Positions 34,858 through 43,703 of a stretch of 64,000 nt of DNA are shown piece after piece. The position numbers and the translations under genes were made by a program. Source of the stretch: Mycolicibacterium novocastrense (GTDB lineage: Bacteria > Actinomycetota > Actinomycetes > Mycobacteriales > Mycobacteriaceae). The stretch lies in NCBI RefSeq assembly GCF_001570485.1, contig NZ_BCTA01000038.1:147644-211643 (forward strand). Reading direction: 5' to 3'. The first letter of the stretch is position 1. Each line of letters begins with the position of its first letter. The notes beneath the pieces are model-generated. The model was given only the letters and a program-made list of their open reading frames with translations. It did no database searches and had not been told where the DNA came from.

Positions 34858-36569
34858 CGGACGCGGGCGGCGTACGCGGTGATCTTGCGCAGTGCCGGCT
34901 GGCGTGCGGCCTGATATCCGAACCAGCGGCCCGGTCTGGTGCCCATCAGGGTGCCGACCATCCGCTGCTGCCAGGGTGCTCTGGTCCCGACCGGGCGCAG
35001 AGGTGCGGCCGGCGCCACACCGTCGGCGTCGGCCAGTGCCGCCTTGGCGGCGTTGTGGCCGTTGGCCCCCATCACCCCGCCGCCGGGATGGGTGCCCGAA
35101 CCGCACAGGTAGTAATTACGCACGGGCGTGCGGTAATTCGCGAGCTCGGGGATGGGCCGGGCGCCGAACAGCTGATCGAGCATCATCGAACCGTGGAAGA
35201 TGTTCCCGTCGGTGATCAGATACTCGTTGTGCAGGTCATCGGGAGTGATGATCACCCGGTCGAGGATGTGCTCACGCAGGTTCGGGGCGTAGGTGAACAG
35301 GTCCTCGAGCACCAGGTCGGCCCACTTCTCCTTCTCCGCGGCCCAGGTGGTGCCGGTGAGCTCCGACGGCAGCTGCTGGATGCCCAGCGTCATCGTGTGC
35401 TGTCCGGCGGGGGCCAGTGTGTCGTCGGTGACCGACTGGGTGACGGCCTCGATGACGAAGGTGCTGGGGAACGTGCCGCGTCGCTGCGCTTCGTAGGCCT
35501 CCTCGAACGCCTCCCGGCTGGGGCCCAGCAGTTGGTGGCCGTGGTGCTGGGGTCCCTCTGCGGCGTCGGTGAACGGAAGGTACTGCGGCAGTTCATCGAT
35601 CAGCAGGTGGATCCGTGCCATCGAACCGCGGGTGTCGATGTTCTGCACATCGCGCACCAGCTTGGGTGCCAGCACGCCTGGTTCCAGCAACTGCAGCAGG
35701 GATCGTTTGGGGTCAGCGTTGGAGAACACCTGCCCGGCGGTGATCACGGAGCCGTCCCGCAACCGCACCCCGGTGGCGACGCCGCGTTCGACGAGCACGC
35801 GGTCCACCGGCGCCGAGGTGCGGATGGTGGCCCCGTGTGCCCGCGCCGAGGCCGCCAACGCCTCGCTGATGGCACCCATGCCGCCGCGGGCCATCCCGAA
35901 CTGGCCGAAGTTGCCGTTGAACTCACCCCAGGAGTGGTGGCCGTAGGTGTAGGCGGTGCCGGGTGTGGAGGGGCCGCCGAAGATCGACACCATGCCGAAG
36001 AACGTCAGCATGCTCTTGAGCCGCTCGTCCTCGAAGTACCGATCCAGCAGATCCCGCACCGAGAGCAGGGTGAACTCGTCGAACAGCGTCTGCTCTCCGG
36101 CGGCTTCGAAGGCGGCGAACACCTCGGAGCGTTCCGGCGGCGGCTTCAGCAGGTATGGCGTGACCAGTCCGGCGAAGCGCTGCAACCGGATACCGAAGTC
36201 GAGGAACGCCTGGGCGTCCTTCTTGTTGAGCTTCTCCAGCTCCCGCAGTGTCCGGTCGGTCTCCTTCCACATGGTGAAGGAGGTGCCGTCGCGGAAGAGG
36301 CTGAAGGACAGGGCATCTCCCTGGTAGAGCTCCAGGCCGTACTTCTCCAGCTCCAGTTCGGTGATGATCTCGGGACGCAGCAGGCCGGCGATGAAGGCGC
36401 ATGACGACCATTTGGAGCCGGGGATCAGCTCCTCGGTGACGCAGGCGCCTCCTACCAGGTCGCGGGCCTCGAGCACCAGCACCGACTTGCCGGCGCGGGC
36501 CAGGTAGTTGGCGGTGACGAGGCCGTTGTGGCCGGCGCCGATGATGACGGCGTCGTAGTCAGTGGGCAT
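34854..36569 (-). CDS. FAD-dependent oxidoreductase, phytoene-desaturase/PYROXD2-like
   Basis: The 571-residue protein begins with a dinucleotide-binding fold (AVIIGAGHNGLVTANYLARA, then LVLEARDLVGGAC) and ends with the FAD-closing motif CGSGTHPGGGVMGANGHNAA. This is the layout of the phytoene desaturase/PYROXD2 superfamily. No carotenoid genes are near, so it probably oxidises another substrate of the catabolic cluster. Its start overlaps the end of the RedY-like gene by 11 nt. Confidence 0.85.
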   Translation of the reverse strand: MPTDYDAVIIGAGHNGLVTANYLARAGKSVLVLEARDLVGGACVTEELIPGSKWSSCAFIAGLLRPEIITELELEKYGLELYQGDALSFSLFRDGTSFTMWKETDRTLRELEKLNKKDAQAFLDFGIRLQRFAGLVTPYLLKPPPERSEVFAAFEAAGEQTLFDEFTLLSVRDLLDRYFEDERLKSMLTFFGMVSIFGGPSTPGTAYTYGHHSWGEFNGNFGQFGMARGGMGAISEALAASARAHGATIRTSAPVDRVLVERGVATGVRLRDGSVITAGQVFSNADPKRSLLQLLEPGVLAPKLVRDVQNIDTRGSMARIHLLIDELPQYLPFTDAAEGPQHHGHQLLGPSREAFEEAYEAQRRGTFPSTFVIEAVTQSVTDDTLAPAGQHTMTLGIQQLPSELTGTTWAAEKEKWADLVLEDLFTYAPNLREHILDRVIITPDDLHNEYLITDGNIFHGSMMLDQLFGARPIPELANYRTPVRNYYLCGSGTHPGGGVMGANGHNAAKAALADADGVAPAAPLRPVGTRAPWQQRMVGTLMGTRPGRWFGYQAARQPALRKITAYAARVR

Positions 36570-36876
36570 CGGAACTCCTGAGTGGGGAATGGCGGGTGAA
36601 GACGGTGCTGACGCTGCCCGGTTCCACGAGCTCGTCGAAGCGTGCGACGACGGGTTTGAGCTCGGGTGCGTTGTCGCGCAACTGTTCCCAGTCGGGCCAG
36701 GAGGTCACCGTCATCACCTCGACGACCACGCCGTCGTCGGAGAGATAGACGTCGAACCCCAGCACCTCGTCGAAACGCAGGCACACCGGGCGGTCGAGTT
36801 CAGCGGAGAACTGCTCGAACTCGGCGACCGGAACACCCGGCCGTAGGCGGAACGTGTTGATGGCGCTGACGGTCAT
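36559..36876 (-). CDS. RedY/EthD-like dimeric alpha-beta barrel protein
   Basis: The 105-residue protein has the size and pattern of dimeric ferredoxin-like barrels related to RedY/EthD/ABM proteins (INTFRLRPGVPVAEFEQFS, VLGFDVYLSDDGVVVEVMTV). Members often accompany oxidoreductases and help with small-molecule turnover. It overlaps the oxidoreductase gene and follows the aldehyde dehydrogenase gene after 1 nt. Confidence 0.65.
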   Translation of the reverse strand: MTVSAINTFRLRPGVPVAEFEQFSAELDRPVCLRFDEVLGFDVYLSDDGVVVEVMTVTSWPDWEQLRDNAPELKPVVARFDELVEPGSVSTVFTRHSPLRSSDAH

Positions 36877-36877
36877 G

Positions 36878-38314
36878 TCAGGCGCTCGCGTGGTTGATCA
36901 TCACGTGCTTGATCTCGGTGTAGGCCTCGAGTGCGTACACCGACATGTCCTTGCCGTGGCCGGACTGCTTGAAGCCGCCGTGTGGCATCTCCGGCGTCAC
37001 CGGAGCGTGGTCGTTGACCCACACCGTGCCGAACTGGAGCGCACCGGAGGTGACCATGGCTCGACCCACGTCGCGGGTGAACACCGAAGCCGCCAAGCCG
37101 TATTCGGTGTCGTTGGCCCAGGCGAGCACGTCGTCGTTGTCACCGAACCGGGTCACCGAGGTGACCGGCCCGAACACCTCGGCGCTGATGATCTCGTCGT
37201 CCTGCTTGGTGCCGACCACCACGGTGGGGGCGGTGTAGAAGCCGGTACCGGGATTGTCGCCTTGGAGCAGTTCGGTGTGGCCGGTGGCTTTCGCGCGGGA
37301 GACGAAGCCTTCCACGCGGTCGCGGTGCGCGGCGGAGATGACCGGACCCATGACGGTGTTCTCGTCGGCGAGGTCGCCGAGATTCAATTCCTTGACTGCC
37401 TTCTCGAGTCCGGACACCAGGTCGTCGTGCAGGGAGTCATGGACGTAGATGCGCGAGGCTGCCATACAGTCCTGGCCCGCGTTACCGAACGCGCCCTGCA
37501 TGATCTTCTCGACCGCGAGTGCCACATCGGCGTCCGGGTACACCAGCACCGGTGCCTTGCCACCGAGTTCGAGGTGCAGACGCTTGAGGTTGGAATCTGC
37601 GGAGGCCCGCAGGAGCGACCGGCCGGTCTCGACCGAACCGGTGAGCGAGGACATCCGCACCAGCGGATGCGACACCAGGCTCGCACCGACATCCTCGCCG
37701 TCACCGGTGACGATGTTCAGGACCCCGGCGGGGAACAGGTCGGCGGCCAGCTCGGCCAGCCGCAGCACCGAGAACGGGGTGTGCTCAGACGGTTTGAGCA
37801 CCAACGTGTTTCCGGTGAGCAGGGCGGGGGCGATCTTCCAGATGGCCATCAACAGCGGGAAGTTCCATGGGGCGACCGAGCCGACCACCCCGAGAGGATC
37901 ACGCCGGATGATGCTGGTGGTGCCGGGGACGAACTCACCGGCGGCGCGGCCTTCGGTGGTGCGGGCAGCCCCGGCGAAGAACCGGAGGTGGTCGGGGATC
38001 ATCTCCATCTCTTCGAGCGCGCCGCTGATGGGCTTGCCGGCGTTGCGGGACTCGATCTCGGCGAGGGTGCGTGCGTCGGCTTCGATGCGGTCGGCGAGTT
38101 CGAGGAAGGCGCGGGCTCGTTCGCCGACGGGAGTGCGGGCCCAGTCCGGGAATGCGGCGTGGGCGGCGGCGACGGCGCGGTCGACGTCGGCGGGCGTGCC
38201 GTGGGCCATCTCCGCAAACGCTTCACCGGTGGCGGGTGCCAGGATCTGGTCTTTTGCTCCTCCGGAGGCTTCGGTCCAGGTTCCGCCTACGAACATCTTG
38301 TCGTGAAAGGTCAT
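36878..38314 (-). CDS. NAD(P)-dependent aldehyde dehydrogenase, aminobutyraldehyde type
   Basis: The 478-residue protein has the full ALDH set: VAPWNFPLLM, catalytic Glu in HLELGGKAPVLVYPDA, catalytic Cys in NAGQDCMAASR and EVFGPV. The end PHGGFKQSGHGKDMSVYALE is typical of gamma-aminobutyraldehyde dehydrogenases (PatD/Prr), which suggests an amine-derived aldehyde. It lies 12 nt after the TetR gene. The real substrate is unproven. Confidence 0.88.
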   Translation of the reverse strand: MTFHDKMFVGGTWTEASGGAKDQILAPATGEAFAEMAHGTPADVDRAVAAAHAAFPDWARTPVGERARAFLELADRIEADARTLAEIESRNAGKPISGALEEMEMIPDHLRFFAGAARTTEGRAAGEFVPGTTSIIRRDPLGVVGSVAPWNFPLLMAIWKIAPALLTGNTLVLKPSEHTPFSVLRLAELAADLFPAGVLNIVTGDGEDVGASLVSHPLVRMSSLTGSVETGRSLLRASADSNLKRLHLELGGKAPVLVYPDADVALAVEKIMQGAFGNAGQDCMAASRIYVHDSLHDDLVSGLEKAVKELNLGDLADENTVMGPVISAAHRDRVEGFVSRAKATGHTELLQGDNPGTGFYTAPTVVVGTKQDDEIISAEVFGPVTSVTRFGDNDDVLAWANDTEYGLAASVFTRDVGRAMVTSGALQFGTVWVNDHAPVTPEMPHGGFKQSGHGKDMSVYALEAYTEIKHVMINHASA

Positions 38315-38326
38315 GATGGCTCCAGT

Positions 38327-38893
38327 TCAGTTCGGGCCGGGGTTGGCGGCCGTGATCAGCAGGGCGCGTACCGCGTCCCTCGAAATCGGTTGTTGGGCAA
38401 TGGACATGTGCACCATCAGGCCTTCGACCACGACGTCGATCAGGCGGGCGGTGGCGCGGTCGAAGTGGTGGGCCAGGGCATCCTCGGCCCGCTCCATCCA
38501 CTCCTGCGTGATGCGCTTGGTGTCAGCTCGGCGCACCGCGTCGCCGTACAGTTCGAAGGTGACGGCGAGCTCGTTGGGGTTGGCGGCCAGATCGTCGGTG
38601 ATGGCCAGGGCTATGCACTCGATCAGATCCGACTCCGAATCGCAGGCCGCCAGCCGGTTTTCGAAGCGGGTGGCCAACTTGTCGACGTGCGTCCGGAAGG
38701 CGAGCTGCACGATGTCGTCGAGTGTCTTGAAGTGGTAGGTGATGGAACCGAGGGGAACGTCGGCGGCCTCGCCGATGGCGCGGTGGGTGATGCCCGCGAC
38801 TCCATCGCGGGCCAGCACCGCCAGCGCCGATTCCACGATGCGCTCCTTTCTGTCGGGGTCGTGGCGGCGAGCGCGTCGGGGAGCCGTGGCCAT
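38327..38893 (-). CDS. TetR-family regulator
   Basis: The 188-residue protein has an N-terminal TetR HTH (VAGITHRAIGEAADVPLGSI, then TYHFKTLDDIVQLAF) and a helical ligand domain. It is the leading gene of the run TetR - aldehyde dehydrogenase - RedY-like - oxidoreductase - dehydratase. Repeats just upstream (38919-38952) are a likely operator, so autoregulation is expected. Confidence 0.88.
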   Translation of the reverse strand: MATAPRRARRHDPDRKERIVESALAVLARDGVAGITHRAIGEAADVPLGSITYHFKTLDDIVQLAFRTHVDKLATRFENRLAACDSESDLIECIALAITDDLAANPNELAVTFELYGDAVRRADTKRITQEWMERAEDALAHHFDRATARLIDVVVEGLMVHMSIAQQPISRDAVRALLITAANPGPN

Positions 38894-38918
38894 GATCGGA
38901 CCCTCCTTTAGGAACGTC

Positions 38919-38952
38919 TGTACGTATCGATAAGGACAAACGTACCTATCGA
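38919..38952. promoter_or_regulatory. Candidate TetR operator with repeated GTACnTATCGA
   Basis: GTACGTATCGA and GTACCTATCGA recur as direct repeats about 20 bp apart, directly upstream of the TetR gene. Confidence 0.5.
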
Positions 38953-38986
38953 CGCCCCGGCGTGCTCGGTTTCCGCTGAACCTGTC

Positions 38987-40522
38987 CTAGACGGCCTCGG
39001 GAGCGGGGTCCTCGAGGTCGCGCTCGTTGAGCGCCTTGCCCACCAGCTCATAACGATCCGGCGCGAAGAAGCGCAGGTAGAGGCCGTAGGCAACCCCGCC
39101 GAGCAGGGCCAGGAACACCAGCGACACCATCAGCACCGCGGTGGCGCCCTGCACACCGAGCAGCACGTCGAGGCTGTTGAGGGTCAGGATGAAGAACCCG
39201 CTGAGCCCGACGATCGCCAGCAGCGGAGCTATCACGGTGTTCCACGGCCGCTTGTCCACATCCGACTTGCGGAAGAACACGAAGATCGCGATCCCGGCCA
39301 CCAGCTGCGAGGCGATGACGCCGATGGTGCCGATGCCGGTGGCCCAGGTGAACAGGGTGGCGAACGGATCCTGGCCCGCGATGGCGAACGCCACGATGAC
39401 CACACCCACCATCAGGCTCTGGACGATGGAGGCCACCCAGGGCGTCTGCCGGCGCGGCAGGGTCCACCCCAGCGGCTTCCACACCAGATGTTGGCGACCC
39501 AGCGAGAACAGGTACCTCGAGACGTTGTTGTGGAACGTCACGATTGCCGCGAAAGTGGCTGTGACGATCAGGATCTGGAACAGCAGCGAGATGTTGTGGC
39601 CGATGATGGTGTCACTGGCCACGAAGATGAAGTTGCCGCCGGTCTCGGTGGCGATGGCCACCACGTCGTTCAGCCCCAGGGCGTTCATGATCAGCCAGCC
39701 CGACACGGCGTAGAGCACGCCCATGAATGCGATCGACAGGTAGGTGGCCCGGGGGATGGTCCGGGCCGGGTCGCGGGCTTCCTCGCCGTAGATGGCCGAA
39801 CCCTCGAAACCGATGAAGGAGGCGTGCGCGAACATCAGCGCCACTCCGAGAGCGCCGGCCAGCACCACACTTGGGTTGAAGGGCTCGAAACTGAACTCCG
39901 AGACCGGAACCGCGTCGCCGAACAGGCTGAAGACGCTCAGGACGGTGATCATGAGGACTTCGAGGGTCATGAACACCCCGAGTACGCGGGCGCCGGAATG
40001 CACGCCCTGCACACCCAGGCCCAGACACAGCAGCAGCCCGACGAAGGCGTACACCCACCACGGCAGGCTGATACCCAGTGCCGGGTTCAGCAGTTCGGCT
40101 GCGTAGTACCCGAACCCGCCGTAGAGGCCGGCCTGGATTGCGTTGTAGGCGAAGATCGCCAGCGATGCCGATCCGAGGCCGGCGACGCGGCCGAGCCCCA
40201 GCGTGACGTACGCGTAGAAGGCGCCGGCGTTGGTGACGTGGCGGCTCATCGCCACATAACCGACGGCGAAGATCATCAGCACCACCGCCGCGATGACGAA
40301 GGCGCCGGGCATGCCGACGCCGTTGCCGGCGCCGATGATGATCGGGAACAGCGCCACCACCACGGTCAGCGGGGATGCGGCGGCGATGATGTAGAAGAAG
40401 ATGCTCGGAACACCCAGGGTGTTCTCTTTCAGGCCGTGGTTACGGCGCCCGCCGGCTTCGGGGGAGGGGGGCGCCGTCGTGGTCGGCCGTCGGGCAGGTA
40501 CAGGCGCGGTGACATTCTCCAT
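38987..40522 (-). CDS. APC-superfamily amino acid/amine permease
   Basis: The 511-residue protein has about twelve membrane helices. The first begins with FFYIIAAASPLTVVVALFP, followed by the family signature region GFEGSAIYGEEARDP. APC permeases import amino acids or amines by cation symport. Its position in a cluster with an aminobutyraldehyde-type dehydrogenase supports an amine or amino acid as the nutrient. A Pro-rich N-terminus of 30 residues precedes the first helix. Confidence 0.88.
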   Translation of the reverse strand: MENVTAPVPARRPTTTAPPSPEAGGRRNHGLKENTLGVPSIFFYIIAAASPLTVVVALFPIIIGAGNGVGMPGAFVIAAVVLMIFAVGYVAMSRHVTNAGAFYAYVTLGLGRVAGLGSASLAIFAYNAIQAGLYGGFGYYAAELLNPALGISLPWWVYAFVGLLLCLGLGVQGVHSGARVLGVFMTLEVLMITVLSVFSLFGDAVPVSEFSFEPFNPSVVLAGALGVALMFAHASFIGFEGSAIYGEEARDPARTIPRATYLSIAFMGVLYAVSGWLIMNALGLNDVVAIATETGGNFIFVASDTIIGHNISLLFQILIVTATFAAIVTFHNNVSRYLFSLGRQHLVWKPLGWTLPRRQTPWVASIVQSLMVGVVIVAFAIAGQDPFATLFTWATGIGTIGVIASQLVAGIAIFVFFRKSDVDKRPWNTVIAPLLAIVGLSGFFILTLNSLDVLLGVQGATAVLMVSLVFLALLGGVAYGLYLRFFAPDRYELVGKALNERDLEDPAPEAV

Positions 40523-40632
40523 GGTGTTTCATCTCTCGTGGCTTGGGACGATCGTAGGGGGGCGGATCCGCGTTGGATCCGTTTCCAGGTGCCCGGCGAC
40601 CGATCGCTGAGCACGGTGGAGAAAGCGACTGT

Positions 40633-41634
40633 TCACCTCCTCATGTCCAGCGCGAGATCGGTCAGCAGGTCCTCCTGGCCGCCCACCATCGCGCGGCGGC
40701 CGGCCTCGACCAGCAGGTCCCGGGTGTCGACACCGATGTCGGCGGCAACCCGTTCGGCATGCAGCAGGAAACTCGAGTACACCCCGGCATAGCCCAGCGT
40801 GAGGGTCTCGCGGTCCACCCGCACGGGCCGTTGCTGCAGCGGGCGCACCAGGTCGTCGGCCGCATCCATCAGAGCGAACAGGTCGCAGCCGTGCAGCCAG
40901 CCGTTGAGTTCGGCGACCGCGATGAACGCCTCCAGCGGGCAGTTGCCCGCCCCGGCGCCCAGCCCGGTCAGGGACGCGTCGACCCGGTGGGCACCCTGCT
41001 CGACGGCGGTGACCGAATTGGCCACGCCCAGAGCCAGATTGTGATGGGCGTGCACTCCGATGGTGGTGGTCGGGTCGAGAACTTCGCGGTAGGCCCGCAC
41101 CCGGTCGCGCACACCGGCCATGGTGAGCCGGCCGCCGGAGTCGGTGACGTACACGCAGTGCGCGCCGGCGTCCTCCATGATCTTTGCCTGTGCCGCCAGT
41201 GTTCCCGGATCGGTCAGATGCGCCATCATCAGAAAGCCGGCCACGTCGAGACCCAGGTCGACTGCGGTGCCGATGTGCTGGCGGGCGATGTCGGCCTCGG
41301 TGCAGTGGGTGGCGATCCGCACCGAGGTGACGCCGAGATCCACGGCGGCGCGCAGGTCGTCGACCGTGCCGATCCCGGGCAACAACAGAGTGGTGAGCCG
41401 GGCGTTGTCGATGACCTCCGCGGCGGCGCTGATCCACTCGGCGTCGCTGTGGGCACCGGCTCCATAGGTCAGACTGCCGCCGGCCAGGCCGTCACCGTGG
41501 GCCACTTCGATGGCGGTCACACCGGCCTGGTCGAGTGCCTGGGCGATACGACGCACGTCGTCGAGCGTGAACGAGTGCCCTACCGCGTGCATCCCGTCGC
41601 GCAGGGTCACGTCCTGGATGTAGAGCCCGTTCAC
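40633..41634 (-). CDS. 4-hydroxy-2-oxovalerate aldolase (DmpG/BphI/HsaF family)
   Basis: The 333-residue protein has the HMGL-like barrel motifs of this aldolase: IQDVTLRDGMHAVGHSF, GVHAHHNLALGVANS and DASLTGLGAGAGNCPLEAF. Family enzymes cleave 4-hydroxy-2-oxo acids to pyruvate and an aldehyde that is channelled to the partner dehydrogenase. That partner is encoded just upstream with a 4-nt overlap. Length is normal. The hydratase that usually makes its substrate is absent here. Confidence 0.92.
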   Translation of the reverse strand: MNGLYIQDVTLRDGMHAVGHSFTLDDVRRIAQALDQAGVTAIEVAHGDGLAGGSLTYGAGAHSDAEWISAAAEVIDNARLTTLLLPGIGTVDDLRAAVDLGVTSVRIATHCTEADIARQHIGTAVDLGLDVAGFLMMAHLTDPGTLAAQAKIMEDAGAHCVYVTDSGGRLTMAGVRDRVRAYREVLDPTTTIGVHAHHNLALGVANSVTAVEQGAHRVDASLTGLGAGAGNCPLEAFIAVAELNGWLHGCDLFALMDAADDLVRPLQQRPVRVDRETLTLGYAGVYSSFLLHAERVAADIGVDTRDLLVEAGRRAMVGGQEDLLTDLALDMRR

Positions 41635-42581
41635 AGCGCCACCCCCGCCCCGGAGACCGCATGCTCGGCCACCCGAACCGCGGCCGCGGTCATGATGTCC
41701 AGGTTTCCGGCATAGGGCGGTAGGTAGTCGCCGGCCCCTTCCACCTCCAGGAACACCGTCACGTGGGTGAGCTCGGTTGCCCGATCCGGCTCGGCGACAA
41801 GCCGTCTGCGCGGATCCCTTGCGGGGACGGCGGCGAACTGGACGTCCTGGCGCAGCCGGTAACCGGGGACATACCGGGCGACGTCGCGCACCATGGCGGT
41901 CACCGCCGCGCTGATCGCCGCGTGGTCCACACTCGACACCAGCGCGGCCACGGTGTCGCGCATGATCATCGGCGGTTCGGCCGGGTTCAGCACGATGATC
42001 GCCTTGCCGCGCGCGGCGCCGCCCACCGTTTCCAGTGCGCGCGAGGTGGTCTGGGTGAACTCGTCGATGTTGGCCCGGGTGCCGGGGCCTGCCGACCGCG
42101 ACGAGATGGACGCGACGATCTCGGCGTAGTGCACCCGGGTGACCCGCGACAGCGCGGCGACGATCGGCACCGTCGCCTGGCCGCCGCAGGTCACCATGTT
42201 CAGATTGCGCCGACCCGCCAGCCCGGACAGGTTGACCGCGGGCACCACGTACGGGCCGACGGCGGCGGGGGTCAGGTCCACGACGAGCCGGCCGGTGGGT
42301 TTCAGCCGGGCGTCGTTGTGGCGGTGGGCGTAGGCGCTGGTGGCGTCGAACACGACGTCGATGTCATCAAAGACGTTCATCGCCAGCAGACCCTCCACCC
42401 CGTCGGCGGTGGTCGCCACGTCCAGGCCTGCCGCCCGGGCCAAACCGTCACTGCGCGGGTCGATCCCGACCATGGCGGCGATGTCGAGCACCTCCGACCG
42501 TCGCAGCTTGTACATCAGGTCGGTCCCGATGTTCCCGGAGCCGATGACGGCGGCAGCGGGGCGCCTTCGCGTGGTGTGCAT
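41631..42581 (-). CDS. Acetaldehyde/acyl-aldehyde dehydrogenase, CoA-acylating (DmpF/BphJ/HsaG family)
   Basis: The 316-residue protein has the NAD-binding start VIGSGNIGTDLMYKL, the catalytic Cys in MVTCGGQATVPIV and the end YAGNLDIMTAAAVRVAEH typical of the family. It converts the aldehyde from the aldolase to acyl-CoA and forms a channelling complex with it. The genes overlap by 4 nt. It follows the unknown barrel-like gene after 8 nt. Confidence 0.92.
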   Translation of the reverse strand: MHTTRRRPAAAVIGSGNIGTDLMYKLRRSEVLDIAAMVGIDPRSDGLARAAGLDVATTADGVEGLLAMNVFDDIDVVFDATSAYAHRHNDARLKPTGRLVVDLTPAAVGPYVVPAVNLSGLAGRRNLNMVTCGGQATVPIVAALSRVTRVHYAEIVASISSRSAGPGTRANIDEFTQTTSRALETVGGAARGKAIIVLNPAEPPMIMRDTVAALVSSVDHAAISAAVTAMVRDVARYVPGYRLRQDVQFAAVPARDPRRRLVAEPDRATELTHVTVFLEVEGAGDYLPPYAGNLDIMTAAAVRVAEHAVSGAGVAL

Positions 42582-42589
42582 CCGTGACG

Positions 42590-43552
42590 TCAGTTCGTCA
42601 GCGCCGCAGCGGCCAGGCGGGGCCGGGGCGAGACGGCGACGCCGGGGGTGCTGGTGGCGACCAGCTCGTTGAGGATGGCGGCGTGCCGCACCTTGTGGCG
42701 GATGAGTTCCTCGTGGAACTCGGGCCGGACCCAGCCGTTGTACATCACGGCCTCGGACTCACCTGGCTCGATCTTGAAGTAGACCGGGCCGGCGACGCGG
42801 GCGATGTCGCCGGCCTCCCAGAGCCGGTTCATCCCGCCGAACGACTCGAAGGTCTCGGCCCAGACATCAAGAGGCACATCGACATTGCGGCGGATGGCGC
42901 CCAGCATGGGCCGACTCAGGTCGCCCACCGGGTTCACGCTGTCGGCACCGAGCTCCTGCAGGATCTTGATCGAGGCGGGATTGGCGTGGCCGGCGTAGAC
43001 GGAGATCTTGAACTTCGCGTCAGCCGGAATGTGGCCCGCGTCGCGGGCCTTGTTGAGGATGTCGAGCACCCCTTCGTCCCAGACCAGCACACCGCGGATT
43101 CCGGTGGAGAAGATGCGCAGGTAGTCGTCGAGCAGATACCGGATGTTGTCCAGGCCCCGGACTCGACGCCCGCCGGCCTGGCCTTCGGTGCTCAGCGCCT
43201 GACGGCCGGTGTCCCAACCCGTCCGCGGGCCGGGGACGGCGATGAGTTCGATGCCGTTCTCCGCGGCGAGTGTGCCGACGTCACGCAGCTCGGAGGTGTT
43301 CAACAGCGTGGTGCCACCGCCGAACGCGATGATGCGGTGAATGAAGACGTCCTGCTTGGCGGCTTCGTCCAGCAGCACCTCCAGCGTCGAAAGACGTTCC
43401 ACGCCAGAGATTTCCAGACGGTACTTGCCTCCGTCGTCGAACGATGCGGACGAGGTGGCCAGGGTGTACTCATCGGCCGACAAGAGGCCCTGGGAAGCCA
43501 GGATGCCGGCTCCGTTCACCTCGGATGTGCGGCGCTCGGCTGCGGGGGACAT
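42590..43552 (-). CDS. Uncharacterised barrel-like protein of the catabolic cluster
   Basis: The 320-residue protein looks like an alpha/beta barrel with conserved-looking segments (FGGGTTLLNTSEL, KFKISVYAGHANPASIKILQ, ESFGGMNRLWEAGDIARVAG). It may be distantly related to U32-type barrel proteins, but I cannot confirm that. It is the first gene of the DmpF/DmpG set and lies opposite the IclR gene, so it is probably a dedicated step of the pathway. Confidence 0.6.
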   Translation of the reverse strand: MSPAAERRTSEVNGAGILASQGLLSADEYTLATSSASFDDGGKYRLEISGVERLSTLEVLLDEAAKQDVFIHRIIAFGGGTTLLNTSELRDVGTLAAENGIELIAVPGPRTGWDTGRQALSTEGQAGGRRVRGLDNIRYLLDDYLRIFSTGIRGVLVWDEGVLDILNKARDAGHIPADAKFKISVYAGHANPASIKILQELGADSVNPVGDLSRPMLGAIRRNVDVPLDVWAETFESFGGMNRLWEAGDIARVAGPVYFKIEPGESEAVMYNGWVRPEFHEELIRHKVRHAAILNELVATSTPGVAVSPRPRLAAAALTN

Positions 43553-43589
43553 GGATTCTCCTTCGGGGAAGCGGCGGTGCGAAGCGCAA

Positions 43590-43624
43590 TTTCACTGAGT
43601 GACATTTGACTGCGCTGAATGAAA
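43590..43624. promoter_or_regulatory. Candidate IclR operator
   Basis: Imperfect inverted repeat TTTCACTGAGTG / CGCTGAATGAAA (9 of 12 positions paired, 11-nt spacer) between the divergent IclR gene and catabolic genes. Confidence 0.5.
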
Positions 43625-43703
43625 AATTTAGAAGATGGCTACCCGGCTGTCAAGAGGAAGCAACCGAACCGGCCTCTCGCTGGGTGCTGGTAGCCTTCAC
43701 TGG

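Noticed and set aside
36854..38911. Long plus-strand open frame (about 685 codons)
   Set aside because: It is antisense to the aldehyde dehydrogenase and TetR genes, which carry full family motifs; open antisense frames are common at this GC content.
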